A DNA stretch of 64,000 bases from the NCBI GenBank assembly GCA_016713985.1, contig JADJOD010000026.1, positions 1-64,000 on the forward strand. Direction: 5' to 3'. The DNA comes from Lewinellaceae bacterium. Lineage in GTDB: Bacteria > Bacteroidota > Bacteroidia > Chitinophagales > Saprospiraceae. The position numbers and the translations under genes were made by a program. Of the stretch, positions 25,601 through 40,600 are shown piece after piece (positions within the stretch are counted from its first letter, which is position 1; each line of letters begins with the position of its first letter). The notes beneath the pieces were generated by a model. The model made no database searches. It was not told the origin of the DNA and worked only from the letters and a program-made list of their open reading frames with translations.

Positions 25601-28600
25601 GTTCCCTGTCCCTGATCCAACACGCCGTTTTGACACACCGGATCGACTTCAAAACCCAAACCAAGGTGCGTTTTATCGGGGTGTTTGTCTCCGGCGCCGT
25701 TGCCGTAAGTCTGGCGGTGGCGGGATTCGGGGTCTGGAGTTTAGTTGCCCGGATCGGGGTGATGGAACTGTGCTCCACCCTGCTGTTCTGGATACTCAAC
25801 CCCTGGAAAATGGTGTTGCGCTTCAGCAAGGCGTCGTTCCGGAAGTTATTCGGCTTCGGCTCGGTTATCCTGGCGGAAGCTTTGATCGACAAGTTTTTCC
25901 GGCAATTAGTGCAGGTGCTGATCGGCAAGTATTTTTCGGCGGCCACGCTCGGTTTTTTTAGCCAGGCGAATACATTTTGCAACATGGCGGCCACCAATTT
26001 CCAGCAAACCCTGCAGCGGATGACATACCCGGTGCTGGCCAAATTGCAGGACGACCGCAGCAAACTCAAAGACGGATACCGCCGGATGATAGCGATCAGT
26101 TCGTTTGTGATCATTCCGGTTATGGTGCTGATGGGCGTAATGGCGGAGCCCTTGCTCGTGGCCATTGTGGGCGACCGGTGGATTCCTTCGGCGCCGTTTC
26201 TCCAACTGCTGTGCATCGGAGGAGCCGTGTACCACATCAATTCCATCAACCTCGACATGCTGCTGGTGCTGGGTCGTGTGGACCTGAGTTTGAGGCTGGA
26301 AATAATAAAAAAAATAATCACGGCCGCGACGATCTTTATTGGCATTCAATTTGGCATATACGGTTTGATTATCGGACAGGTATCTTCAACGTACATCGCT
26401 TTGTTCATCAATACCTTTTATTCGGACAAACTGTTGAAATATTCCCTGTACGAACAACTGAAAGATGTGGCGCCGAGCCTGGTGTTTAGTATTTTGATGG
26501 GCTTAGTTATTCTGGTTTTTCAGAAAAACGCTGCGGCGGGTGCTCTTTACTTCGTTTTCACCGCTCCTTTTGTCGGGATTGCCGTGTACCTCGGGTTACA
26601 TACCCTGGCACACACCCGCGAAATGGATATTTTAAAATCATACATCCTCCCGCAAACCAGAAAGTTTTTATCCGGCAAAACCGGCTAAAACATTGACAAA
26701 CAAATTTTTAACTTTTGCTACGAATGAAAATAGCAGTAACCGGAGCCACCGGTTTTTTAGGAAAACGGGTCGTAAAAAAATTGCGAGAACGAGGTGACGA
26801 GCCGATTGTCACATCGCGAAGCCTCGGGGTTGATTTGCGGGATTACGCACAAACGATCGACTTTTTTCAGCGGGAAAAACCCGAAATTTTGCTGAATTGC
26901 GCCTCATTTGTCGGCGGTATCCAGTTCGGCTACAAATACCCGGTCGATCTGTTCGAAAACAACCTGCTGATGAATGTCAATCTGCTGAAAGCGGCGCGGG
27001 AATCGGGCATCAAACGGATCGTCAACCCCATCTCCAATTGTGTTTATCCCGCCAAAGCTTCTTTGTTTAAGGAAGAAGAAATCTGGGACGGCCCCATGCA
27101 CGAATCCGTACTCGTTTACGGCTTCGTCAGGAAAGCCTTTTGGGTTGGTTCCTGGGCCAGTCACCGCCAATACGGCCTCGATGTGATCAATATCGTATTG
27201 TCCAATATGTACGGCCCTGAAGATCATTTTGAAGAAGAGCGTTCACACGCACTGGGCGCCCTGATCATGAAATTTGTGGAAGCCAAAAGAAAAAACCAGC
27301 CGTTTGTAAACGTCTGGGGCTCCGGCAAACCCGTACGTGAATGGATGCACGTGGACGACGGCGCCGAAGCCATGATCCGCAGCATCGGAATGCCCGCCAC
27401 CGAAGATTTTGTCAATATCGGTATCGGACAGGGTATTTCGGTGATCGAAATGTGCGAACTCATCAAAGAAATCACCGGTTACCAGGGCGAAATACAACTC
27501 GATCCTTCAAAACCCGACGGCGCCGCCTATAAAACGGTGGACGGTACGCGGGGAGAACAAATGCTGGGCTGGAAGCCTGCCATTCCGTTCCGCGAAGGTG
27601 TGGCTCTGGCCATCCGCTGGTACGAAGAAAACCACTGACAATCAACAACCTAAATTCAATCACTATTTAATACCTTGACCTGATGACGACTATGCAATCT
27701 GCACCACTCGCATTGAACGGCGGCACGCCTCTGTCGGCCGAACCCATCCTCATCCACAAACCCACGATCACGGACGAAGACATTCAGGCCGTGAATGAAG
27801 CCATGCGCTCCACCTTCGTGAGCGGCGACGGACCAGCATGCCGGGAATTTGAAAAACGCCTTGCCGCTTATCTCGGGGTGAAACACGCCCTGTTTCTCAA
27901 CTCCTGCACCACCGCGCTTGATCTGGCTTTTATGATCAAAGACTTTCCGGAAGGCAGCGAAGTGATCGTTCCGAATTTCACCTACACCAGCACAGCCCTG
28001 GGCCCGATTCTCAATAACCTCAAAATCGTTTTGGCGGATGTCCGGCCCGACAACGGCAACTTAGACATTCAGAAACTCGAATCGTATATCACGAAAAAAA
28101 CCGTCGCCATCTGCCCGGTCGACTACGCCGGCAACCCGCCGGAAATGGACGAGATCAACGCCATTGCGCGGAAATACGGTTTGTACGTGGTTCAGGATTC
28201 CGCCCAGTCCATCGGGTCGAAATACAAAGGACTTTATACCGGCAATCAGGCCGACGTCAGCACCTTTTCTTTCCACGGCACCAAAAACATGACCACCGGT
28301 GAAGGCGGCGCCATCGTCACCAACGACGACGTTTTGGCCGACCGGATCAAAATCATGCGTGAAAAAGGAACGGACAAATACTCGTTCCTGACCGATAACG
28401 TAACCCGCGGTTATTACGAATACGTGGACAAAGAGAACAGCTACGTGCAATCCAACATCAACGGAGCGATGGGGGTGACCCAACTGGCGCGACTGGAAGC
28501 GATGAATGCCGTGAGAAGGGAGATCGCTGAATTTTATCTCGCAGAACTTTCGGGAATTGAAGGGCTTGAATTTCTGCAAGTTACGGACGGCGTCGACACC

Positions 28601-31600
28601 AACTGGCACTTATTCGGCATGTTGGTGCCGGAAGACAAAAAATACTGGATCATGGATGCCTTGCGCGCGGAAGGTGTGATGGTAAACGTACACTACACCC
28701 CGCTGCACCGCAACAAATACTTCAAAGACTACGGTACGGACGCCGATTTTCCGGGCTCCATGCAGTTTTTCAACCGCCTGCTGAGGCTCCCGATCTACCC
28801 GACGCTCACGCAGAAGGAAAGAGAAGTGGCCGCAGAAGCAGTCCGGAAAGTATTTTCGAATCATTAATCGCTTGTCTTCAAAATAAACATACGTGATGAA
28901 AGTTTTACTCCTGGTGCCCAAACGCTACGGGTTTCACCATACCTTTAAGGAAATGTTCACCTATATGGGTGGAGAAATCCATACCATTGATTATCACCAC
29001 CTTGTGAAGGGTTGGCAGGATCAGATCAATACCCAGGCGTTTCGCCTGCCCGACAAGTGGCGGTTGAAATGGGAATCGTATTATTTCGAACGGATCAACA
29101 AATTTTACATCGAAGAATACAATCGCCTGAAGCCGGATCTGGTTTTATCTACAACAGCGAATTGATGGTGCCGGAAACGATCCAGCATTTCAAAAAAAAC
29201 GGGTCGAAAATTGCCTTTTTCCTGGGCGACTGTCCGTATTACACGCCCTCAAACCGCCACTTTTTGCCCATTCTTTTCCACGCCGACGCCATCTATACGT
29301 ACGATTCGTTTTGGGTGGAGGCCATGAAAAAACTGGGGATAAAAAACATCCACTACATGTACCCCAACCTTCCGGTTCACCAGCATTATCAAAAACAACT
29401 GGCGCCAGAAGTTTATGAGGAACTCAAGTCGGAAGTATTGTACGTCGGTATGTGTTACAAAACGAGTTGGGGTTTAAAAAAGGCCAAATTCCTCAGTTGT
29501 TTTGCGGAGTTTGACCTTCAGATCCACGGCGACGACTCGTGGCCCCGCTGGTTCGGCCATTTTCCGGAGTTGAAACAACGGTACAAACCCCGCGCCGGCG
29601 GCGGGCATATCACGGTGGACAAACTCAACGATATGTACAATGCCACCAAATTCGCCCCGGTGGACGCTAATCCCGGCTTGCTCAACGCCATTCACTGGCG
29701 TTTTGTGGAAGCCCTTTGTTCTGGCGCCCTGCCCATTATGGAGTGGCAGCAAAATGTTGTGGAGATTTTCGGCGATGCCGACGTTCCCGCTTTGAAAAAC
29801 TTTGAGGAAGCGCCTGAAATTGTACGTTATTATCTGGACCATGAAGACAAACGCGTAGAGAAGGTAGCCTGGATGCGCAAAATCATGGAAGACAAATATT
29901 CCATCCCAAACAATGCTGACTTTATCTCCCATACACTCAGCCTCGGCTGAAACATCCGGTGAACCGCCCGAAACGGCGGCTGTTGCCGAACCGGTGAAAG
30001 AACCTTCCATGATCCGGAAGGCTGCTGGTTTTTTGGCGTTGGTCGTCGTGGCCATCGTGGCCAACTATTTTGTCCCGAAATTTGTCGGCACCGCGTTTTT
30101 TATCGGTACGCTGGTCGCTTATTTCCGTTCGAAAGATGAGGCATTCTGGCTCGCTTTCTTCCTGACGGTGTCCGACGGTTTTTTTGGTTTTTTCGGGCTG
30201 TACAAGACGATCATCACCGTGATACCCGGGTTACCGGAGGTGGAAGTGGGGATGATCTACCTGATACTGACCCTTTTCAAGGCACGCGGCAAACCCATCC
30301 CGTACCAACCTTTTTATACCCGGTTTTTGCAGATATTGCTCATTTACATTGGCTTTTTGTTATTACAAGGGTATGTGATCGGGGTGAAAATGGAAATTAA
30401 CGTTCAGTTTCGCCTGGTAAAATGGATCGTTCCGCTGTTCATGCTTTATTCCATCCCCCGGCTGTTTACCCGGATAGAGCAATACCGCGACGTATTTCTG
30501 TATCTTTTTTGCGTGGCGTTTGTGGCGTTGGGTACGCAGATTTTTACGATCCTCAATGGATCCCTAAGTCCCGGACAACATCTGGGGGTGATCAAAAAAG
30601 CCCGGCACGTCATCAAAGTGAAAGCAGGCAAGACCTACCGCGGGCTTTACAATGAGGGCATTCTGCTCATTACTTATTTCGGCGCCCTGTTTTTTCTGAT
30701 ATACCGGCCCGGCAAGTACTTCCCCAGCTGGCTTTGTTTTGCGGTCGTCATGGCAAACTTCGCGTCCGTATTTCTGTCCGCTACGCGGGGATGGGTAATA
30801 TGCTTTTCTTTTTCGCTGTTTTTGTCCCTGTTGTTCGTCCTGAAAATGAGCGGAAAACGGCTGATGACTATAGGCATACTGGTATTTGTTTTCCTGTTCT
30901 CCGCGCAGTCGTTGCCGGTCATCGGGATTCAGATCGAAAACGCCATCAAGCGCCTGATGACTATCGGCAAACTGGCGGAAGGAGACGAAACTGCCGGCGG
31001 TTCACTGATCCGCCTAAGCGTCCGCGGGCCGCGTGTGATGAAAGTGTGGTCCGAGTCGCCGCTCACGGGTTGGGGTTTCTCAACCAGGTTTATGGAAGCC
31101 GATGACTTCCACGTAGGCAATCAGAATATTCTGATGCATTCGGGTATTATCGGTTACGCTTTAATGCACCTTTTTTTCCTGTATTTCGTCATAAAACTTT
31201 TCTTCCGCAGCCAGAAACAGCCGCGCGGCAGCCCGTATAAAGGTGTATTGCTCTTTTTCTGTATTTTCTTCCCCGCATGGTTCATGCTGCACTCTTCCTC
31301 CCAGCAGTTTTTCTCTTACTATCAATTTGTCATAGGCGGCATCATCCAGGCTCTGTTTTTCAGTATGGCTGCCCTGATGTACCAAGAATCAGAAGAACAC
31401 CAATGGACATGAAACCTGTACATTACATACAGTGGCAAATTGGGCCGGGAGGTATCGAGTTGAGTATCAATCACTATATCAACCATTTGAGTGCGCATCG
31501 CAACTTGTACGCCTACAGCCTTCGAAAGCCGGACTGCCACATTTATGATCAAAGTAAAATTACCATTACCGAAGGCAGCGGAGGTGGATGGAAAATGTAT

Positions 31601-34600
31601 GCAGCGTACTTCCGGTATTGCAGGCAGTACCGGAAGGATATTTTTCACCTGCACAACGGCGGGCCGGTCATTCTGTTGCTGACCTTGCTGGCAGGTATTC
31701 CCAATCCGCTGTATCACATTCACGGCACCATTTATTGGCACAATTTTGTTCAGAAACTTTACCTGAAACCCATTTGGCTCCTGATCCGCGCGATTTTGAC
31801 CATGCGGAAAGTTACGTTCATTGCCAATTCGGAATACAGCGCGGGAATTTTTAAAAACAAAGCCCTGCCGGTGCAGCCGAAAGTGATTTACAACGGCCTC
31901 GACGTTCAGAATTTTTTGGCCAAAAAATCGATGCGAACAGAACTGAAACGAATGGCCTACATCGGCCGGATGCACCCCGGGAAAAACGTGGACATGGCGA
32001 TCCGCCTTTTTGAGGAAATCGCCGGAGAATATCCGGAACTCGAACTACACCTCGCAGGAGCGGGGCCTTTACAGGAAGAGTTGGAAGCGCAAGCCCGGAA
32101 AAGTCCGTACGCCGACCGCATTAAATTTCTGGGTTACGTCAAAGACATCGCTTCGTTTTACGGTTCGGTCGACTTGTTTGTATTCCTGAGCGCTTACGAA
32201 TCTTTTGGCAACGTTATTGCCGAGGCACTGCTGACGGGTTTGCCAACCCTCACCAGTAATGTCCCGGTTTTTGAAGAAATATACGGAGAAGAAAAAAAAT
32301 TCATACTGGGCGACCCCGGAGACGAAGAGCAGATAAAAATCAAATTCCGGAAAGCACTTGCTGATTTTCCCCAACTCGCCCGCGGGGCGTACGATCTCAG
32401 CGCTTCCGTCGAACAACAATGCAGTATCGAAAGTCATCTGCGCCAAATTGAAAGCATTTATGAAAAACATTAGTCCACCCGTTTTTTATTACCATTCGGT
32501 TGCTCCCCGGATGTTTGATGGCTGGGTACTGCGATTTTTGACCCTGAGCCTCGAAAACTTCGAGCAACAAATGGCCTATTTGCAGGGAAACGGCTACAAA
32601 GCCATTTTTCTGGACGAATGGTTGCGCATTCGCAAAGGGGAAAAAAGTGCCACCGGCAAGGAGGTGTGCCTGAGTTTTGACGACGGCCTGCTCGATAATT
32701 GGGTATATGCCTTCCCGGTCGCCAAAAAATACGGCATGAAGTTCACCCTGTTCGTGTCTCCCGAATGTATCGAACCCCGCCAGGTGGTGCGACCAACTCT
32801 GGAAGACGTTTGGAACGGCCAAATCCGCTCGTCCGAACTGGAAGAACTCGGCTACCTGTCGTGGGAAGAACTCAAAGTAATGCAGGAATCCGGTGTTGTG
32901 GACGTGCAATCCCACACCATGACCCACGCAAAATACGTCTCGGGCCCACGCATCAAAGGATTTTACTACGGCGGTTTTAAAGGCCTGCACCCGATTCTGA
33001 ACGCTCACCCGGAGATCAGGGCCACCTATATGGGTATCCCGGATTTTGAAAAAAAATTACCGCTCGGGACAGCCTTGTTTGAAGAAACTTCGGCTGTGGT
33101 GGTAAAAAAACATACTGTAAATCAGGATTTTATCGCAGAATCTGCCGCGTTGGCAAAAGCGCAAAATCTTTCCGACCCCGCAACACGTCCGGCTTTTGAG
33201 CAGGCCGTACTTCAACTGGCGGAGCGTTACAGCCAGTCCGGCAAACTGATCACCGGCGTTGAAGCCGACCAGGATTACCGCAAACGGCTGGCTTATGAAG
33301 TGGTTGACTCCAAACAAATCATCGAAGACAAACTGAAAAAACCCGTCCGGTTCCTCTGCTGGCCGCACGGAGACAATAATTCCGCTACCCACGTACTGGC
33401 AAAAGAGTCGGGCTACCTCGCCACGACTTCCGGCAAAATGCTCTCCGAACGGGAAAACGTAGACCGAATCCCCAGAATCGCCGCAGATTTCGACAGCAGC
33501 CCCTGGGTGAACAGGCAGAAGTTTCATTTCAAAACCGCCGCCCATTACCGCCGCCAACCCTATTATGCTATCTGGGCATTGAATGAATTGAAAAACAAGG
33601 TTTTACAGCACTGATGTTTTTTTATATCGACATATTACATACACAGGATAAGGGTGTAAACCTATCCGCTTTACCCCTCGGTGAAGGCCTTCCTGCCTCC
33701 GTGACCGACGGTACCCTGTATGTCCGGCAGGGCAAACAGCGGCTGTTGCAATTCGAGGTAGCGGGCGGGCAGTTGCTGCTCCTGGGCGACCCGGTATTTT
33801 CTCCGTCGGAACAAGTGTTCGGCGCCATGATTCCCGCACCGGGCAAAGTGGACCAGGATGTATTGTTCCGGGAGATCAAAGGGCATTATTACTGGTTTTA
33901 TATCCGGGACAAACAATTGTACTGCGGTTCTTCGTTTGGCGCGGTTTTTCCCGTTTACTACTACCGGACGGGAAGCCGGATCGCGATCAGTTCGTCCTCC
34001 CGGATTCTGGCCGAAAAAATGGGGCTGGATGAACGGGATAAACGCAATCTGCTGGAGCGGCTGCTGTTCAATTATACCTTTTTTAATTCCACCTGGTGGA
34101 AGGAAATCAAACTGCTGGAAGCACACCGGTACCTGCATGTCGCCGACGGCGGCGCCGGGGTGGCCGGCTCTTTTGAAATAAGCGACTATTTCACTGCTCC
34201 GGAAGACTTTTCCCGGGACAGTCTCCACGAATTATCCCGGATTTTTCAGGAAGAGACCCAAAAATTCTTCCCGGAGGCCACTTTCGGCATTTCACTCACG
34301 GGCGGGTTTGACGGCAGGACGCTTGTTGCGGCGGCCCGCAAGGCAAACCGGGACTTTTTCACCTACAGTTTCGGTCGGCCGGATTCAACGGATGTAAGTC
34401 TGCCCGCGCGGCAGGCAGCCCGGCTGAACGTGCCGTATTTCCCGATATTTTTGGATGACCAGTACGTCGCTCAGCATTCCCTGGAATCCGCGTGGTCGTT
34501 TATGGACCGGACGGAATACAACGGCAATTTCGGCAGACCCCATTATTATTATGCTGCGGGCCGTTTGGCGGAAAAAACGAACGTCATCCTGACCGGAAAC

Positions 34601-37600
34601 TTTGGCAGCGAACTGTTCCGGGCGCTTCATCTTCCGGGCGTGATGATGAGTGAACACCTGATTCGTGTATTTGCCTCGCAGGATAACTCGTGGAAGGACG
34701 AATTAAGCCGGTATACCCGGCAACTGGATGCCGATTTTTTCAGCGAAGAGATCGACGCTTTGATCGCAGATATCGAAGCTTACATTGATAAAATGAAAGG
34801 TTGGGAGGCCAATCACAAATTCTATCATTTCGTTTTTAACGAGATTTTCCGGAAATACTTCGGCCCCGAATTAGTGATGCAAAGCCATTTCCTCAACAAC
34901 CGCACGCCTTATCTGAACCTTCATTTTTTCAGGCAATTAAACCGGACCATCTGGTCGGGGGTCCATTCCCGGCTTTTTGAAAAACAGAAAAGCAAACGGA
35001 TGAAAGGGCAAATGTTTTACGCCACTTTTATCAAACAGGCCGACCCCGATCTTTTTTACCTGAATACCAACAAGGGGTACAGCCCGGCCGACGTGCTGAC
35101 ACCGTGGCGGCTGCCCATACTGGCCGGGCGGGTGGTGTGGCATAAATACCTCAATCACAAGGAAATAGATGACAACTCCGTACATGCCTTTATTCAACGG
35201 AACCACCAGGCCATTTCCGGGGCAATCGGTCATTCCGTTCCGCCTTTTTTAAGGGCGCTGTGTGAAAAAGCCGACCTGGAAATACCTGCCGGGCAACACA
35301 TCGACAAACATATCAAACATTTTTCCATCGGAGCCGGCTGGATGAAGGCCGGGATCGTACAACCCGAGTTTCAACAATAACCATTCTTTTTAATCCGATG
35401 AGTAGAACACAGCTATCACCACCACATTGCATTTTATTTAACATTTCTGAAGCCAAGTTAGCCATGATAGCAAACGTTACTTACTCGTATCCGGATCCTG
35501 AATTTTGGGCCGAGTATGTCGAACTTTGGAATAACAGCCTCCATCAACCCGTATTTAAATCGCCCAATTACATCCGGTACCTGGCCGACCGGTACCGGGA
35601 TTCGCTTGCCATATTCCGGTATATGCCGGCCGGCAAGTTGAAAGCCGCCATATTTTTTCGGAAAGAAGGGCAGGAATACCGCCTGTTGACAGACGTAAAA
35701 GCCGATCACAATTTTTTTGTCATACACAAAGAGTGCACGCAGGAAGAAATTTATTCATTTTTCAAACTCTTCCTGGCCGCAGTAAAAAAAGAAAAATGGT
35801 CCGTTTCGCTGCTCGTGCAACCGTCGTGGGCCTCCTATGCCGATACGTTCACTTTGGCGGCGCAGGCCAGCGGCTTGTACTGGAATATCAGCGAACGTTC
35901 GGTATGCCCGATTCTGGAAGAAGAATCGCCTGAAAAACTGTTTGAAAACCTCAACAGTTCGCGGGAACTCCGATACCGGGTCAACCGGATAAAAAGTCAG
36001 TTAAACGGCGAGTTCGAAATATTCCGGGGTGATGAAGACCTGGACAATTGGTTAACTCGCTTCACGGAATTGCACGGTATCCGCTGGAATAACACCAACA
36101 CCCCTTCGCGGTATACCACTGAAGAAGGAATTAAATTCCTGAAAAATTGTCTGTTATCGTGGATTCAGGACAACACGTTGGTACGGTTTTCGGTAAAGGT
36201 GAAGGGAGAGCGTATCGGATTTGTTATTTGTTTGATACAGCAAAATTCACTGATCCATCACTCCACGGCTTATGACGATACGTACTACAAATACAGCCCC
36301 GGCAAAGCCCTGATTCTGGTGATTGCGGAATGGATGAAAAATAACGGTTTAAATATCCTGGACTTTGGAGAAGGCAAAGAGGAGTATAAATATTCATACA
36401 CCAACAAAGAGCACGTTTTAAACCAGATATCCATATCGAATTATTCCAATTTTTCTTTTATCCTGAAAAGCAAACTTAAAAACGCCATCAGGGAAAAGAT
36501 GAACGGAAATCCGCGATTAAAACAATTCATAAAAGAGAAACTGAAACCGATTGCGCTTCGCAGCAAGGTTTGATACACTGCTTGTCAAAACATAGTATAG
36601 ATGAAAACTGAGATTACCTTTTCCAATCCGGATCAACGATTCTGGGAGGATTATGCCGATTTATGGGAAAACAGTTCCCATAAATCGGTATTCCAGGCGC
36701 CTTCTTTTTTGCGCTATCTGGCTCAGAAATTTGACCAGACACTGGCAGTATACCATTGCTACCAGGAGCAAAAATTGATGGGTGTTGTGTTTTTGCGCAA
36801 TGATGACGGTATTTACAAATTGCTCAGCGAGATCAAGGCGGATTACAACTTTATCACGATCCGCAAGGATTGTACAAAAGAGGAAACCGAATCTTTTTTC
36901 CGGAGCTTTTTCGAAGAAATTAAAACACGCGGCTGGGCCCTGATCCTGAATTACCAGCCTTCCTGGGCGGGTTATTTAAAAGTGATGAAGCAGCAAGGAA
37001 AAACGAGCAAATTATACCTGGATATTTCCAAACATTCCATTTGCCCGTTTTTGGAAACCGAAACACCCGGCGGTATTTTAGAGTGGTTTAACGGTCTGAA
37101 AAATTTCCGTTATTACGTGAACCGCTTAAAAAAACAGCAAAACGCTGATTTCGAGGTTTTTACAAGTGATGAAGACCTCGATCTATGGGTGGAACAGTTT
37201 TGTATCTGCCATGTAAAACGTTGGAAAGGCACAACTTCTCCGTCCGTTTACAACCGGCCCGAAAAACAGGAATTGCTTAAAAATGCATTCCGGACCTGGG
37301 CAAAAGATGGCTTGCTGACGCGTTTTTCCATCCGGATCGGCGAGGAACGGGTTGCTTTCAACGTAGCACTGCGGCAAGGCAATGCCCTCGTCGGTCACAC
37401 GCAGGCCTATGACCTGGATTTCGCCAAATTCAGCCCCGGCAAAGCGTTGATGTACTTCATCGGCGAATGGATGTCGAAAAACAATTTTGTCAAAATCGAC
37501 TTCGGTAAAGGGGGTGAAGCGTACAAATTCGGCATGACCAACGGCGAACTGGAATTGTATAAAATTTTTGTTTCCTCCTACACCAACCTGGCCTTCATCC

Positions 37601-40600
37601 TGAAATCGAAGATGGAGTCCACCGCGCGATCCAATTCGGGGTTTATTGCCATTTACCGGGGAAAGATCAAACCTAAGATACAAGCCGCAAAAATCAATAT
37701 GATGACCAAGGTGTCCAAGTTGTTTTTGCTGCTCGTTTCCTCCATGTTCGTGCAGTTGCCCGGCAAACGTTCGGAAAGTTTTTCTTTTTTATTCGAACGC
37801 TGCGAATACCTTTTTGAAATATAACAATGTGGATAAATTTTTAGTCTAAGTGCTTCACGATCAACGTGTCGAAGCGCAAGCATCAAAACCCAGCAATGCG
37901 ATTATGAGAAAACTGAAACTCGCAATTTTAAAGGTTGACATTGATAAAGACTACCAGGTATGGGAAACCGTCTGCCGGGAAATGGATGACTTGGTGGAGT
38001 TTGAATCGGTGGCTATCGACCGGTCCGACTGGCTGAACCACATCCGGAAAGGCAACTTCGATGGCCTGCTCGCCATGCCACCCGGTATCACGAATGTATA
38101 TAAAAATATGTATGATGAGCGGGTAAACATCCTGCAATCCATACTCGGATTACCGGTATACCCGTCCATGGAGGAGATCATGGTGTACGAGAATAAAAAG
38201 TACCTCTCCTACTGGCTGGCAGCCAACAACATTCCGCATCCCAAAACGTGGGTGTTTTATCAGCAGGAAGAAGCGCTCGAGTTTGTGGCGCAGGCGCAGA
38301 TACCCATAGTGGGCAAAACCAATGTCGGCGCATCCGGCCGGGGTGTTTCTATCTTGAAATCCAATGCAGAAGCCCTTGATTATGTGCGCGATACGTTTTC
38401 CGGCAAAGGAGCGGTGCGCAGCACGGGACCGAATTTGCAAAAAAAAGGATTGCTGCTCCGCGCCGTAAAAAAACTCGCGAATCCGCGGGAATTTATGGAC
38501 CGCCTGAAACACTACAAAGCAGAAGGTTCTGAAATTCAAAAAGATTACGTCATTTTTCAGGAATTTATTCCACACGACTTCGAATGGCGCTGCGTGCGGA
38601 TCGGGCCCTCGTTTTTTGCCCATAAAAAAATGGTAAAAGGGGAAAAAGCCAGCGGCAGTCTCATCAAAGGTTACGAAAACCCGCCCTTTGCCCTGCTCGA
38701 TTTCGTCCGGGAAGTAACGGACAAACGCCATTTTCGCTCCCAATCCGTGGATGTTTTTGAATCAACCGACGGCAGATACTTAGTCAACGAAATGCAATGC
38801 ACTTTCGGCCAGTCCGACCCCTATCAAATGCTCGTGGACGGCGTGCCGGGCAGGTACCGCTACATCGACCGGGAATGGGTATTCGAAGCGGGCGATTTTA
38901 ATAAACACCGTTCCTTTTGCTGCGGCTGGAATATTTTGTTGACAGCCTGAACAGCGCCAAACCAGTCCTCAGCCAATGAAAGTTTTATTTGTAGTCAGTG
39001 GCAACAACGCCTACTACGATGTCGCGCCTTTTATCAAATCACAGGGCGATTCGCTGGAACAGGCAGGCGTTGAAGTGTCTTATTTCCTGATCAAAGGAAA
39101 AGGATTGTTCAACTATATCAAAAACGTCGGTCCGCTGAAAAAACACCTGAAGGAACATCCGGCGGATATTCTGCATGCGCACTATTCCTTGTGCGGCTGG
39201 GTGGCAGTACTGGCAGCCGGGGGCATTCCCGTGGTATTGTCTTTTATGGGCGATGACGTATTTGGAGCACACACCGCGCAGGACAAAAGAAATTTGAAAA
39301 GCTGGCTGCTGACCTGGCTGGGAAGAGCCGTGCAGCCCTTTGTACAGGCCATAATTTGCAAATCGGAAGGGATGATGGGCGCCGTTTACCGGAAAAACAT
39401 CAGCTACCTGATACCGAATGGCGTCCGGCTCGAACAGTTTAACGTAAATCCTGCGGGATACCGGGAAGAACTGGGGATTGACCCCCACAAAAAACAGGTT
39501 CTTTTTCTCGGCAACCCCTCGGACATGAACAAAAACATCGCCCTGGTGGAATCCGCGCTGGACCTCCTCAACCTGCCGGATGTGGAATTACTCGTTCGTT
39601 ATAAAGTATCGCACGACCTGGTGGTCAAATACCTGAATTCAGCCGATGTTTTTGTGCTCTGTTCCTTTTCGGAAGGCTCTCCCAATGTTGTAAAAGAAGC
39701 TATGGCCTGCAATTGCCCGATGGTCGTGACCAATGTGGGTGATGCGGCGCAGGTGGTGGCACAAACACCCGGATGTTTTGTATCCGCTTCGTTCCAACCG
39801 GAGGATTTTGCCGAAAAACTCAAACTGGCGCTCCTGTTTGCCGAACAAAACGGCCGGACCAATGGCAGAGCAGACCTGGCAACACTCGGCCTCGATGCCG
39901 AAAGTATTGCACAACGTGTTGTGTCTGTTTATGATAAGGTCATGAACAAGCCTGTTTACATCAACCAACAATCATTCGAAAATATCAATTAATCATGTGC
40001 GGCATATCCGGAATTATTCACTTCGATCGATCGCCTGTCCGCGAAGAGCAGGTCAAATCAATGATGAAGGCAATGAAACACCGCGGTCCGAACGACGACG
40101 GCCTTTTTCTCGAAGAAAATCTCGGGCTTGGTTTTGTACGGCTGAGTATCATTGACCTGACTATGGACGGACACCAACCCATGTTCTCGCACGACCAGCG
40201 CTACGTAATGGTTTTTAACGGCGAGATTTTCAATTACGTGGAGTTGCGCGAAGAACTGAAATCAAAAGGGCATCAATTTAAAACAAAAACGGACACCGAG
40301 GTATTGCTGACCTCCTACATAGAATGGGGCGAAGATATGCTTCACCACCTCAACGGAACGTGGGCTTTTGCCACTTACGACCCGGACGAAAAGACACTTT
40401 TTGCTACCCGGGACCGCTATGGCATCAAACCCTTTTATTACGTCATCGAGGACAACCGTTTTATGTTCGCTTCGGAAATCCCCTGCCTGCTTTCCGTAAT
40501 GAGCAAAAAACCCGAACCCGACCGCTCTTCCCTGTTCGATTTTCTGGTTTACAACCGGACGGACCAAACGGAGCGTACGATGTTCCGCGACATAAAAAAA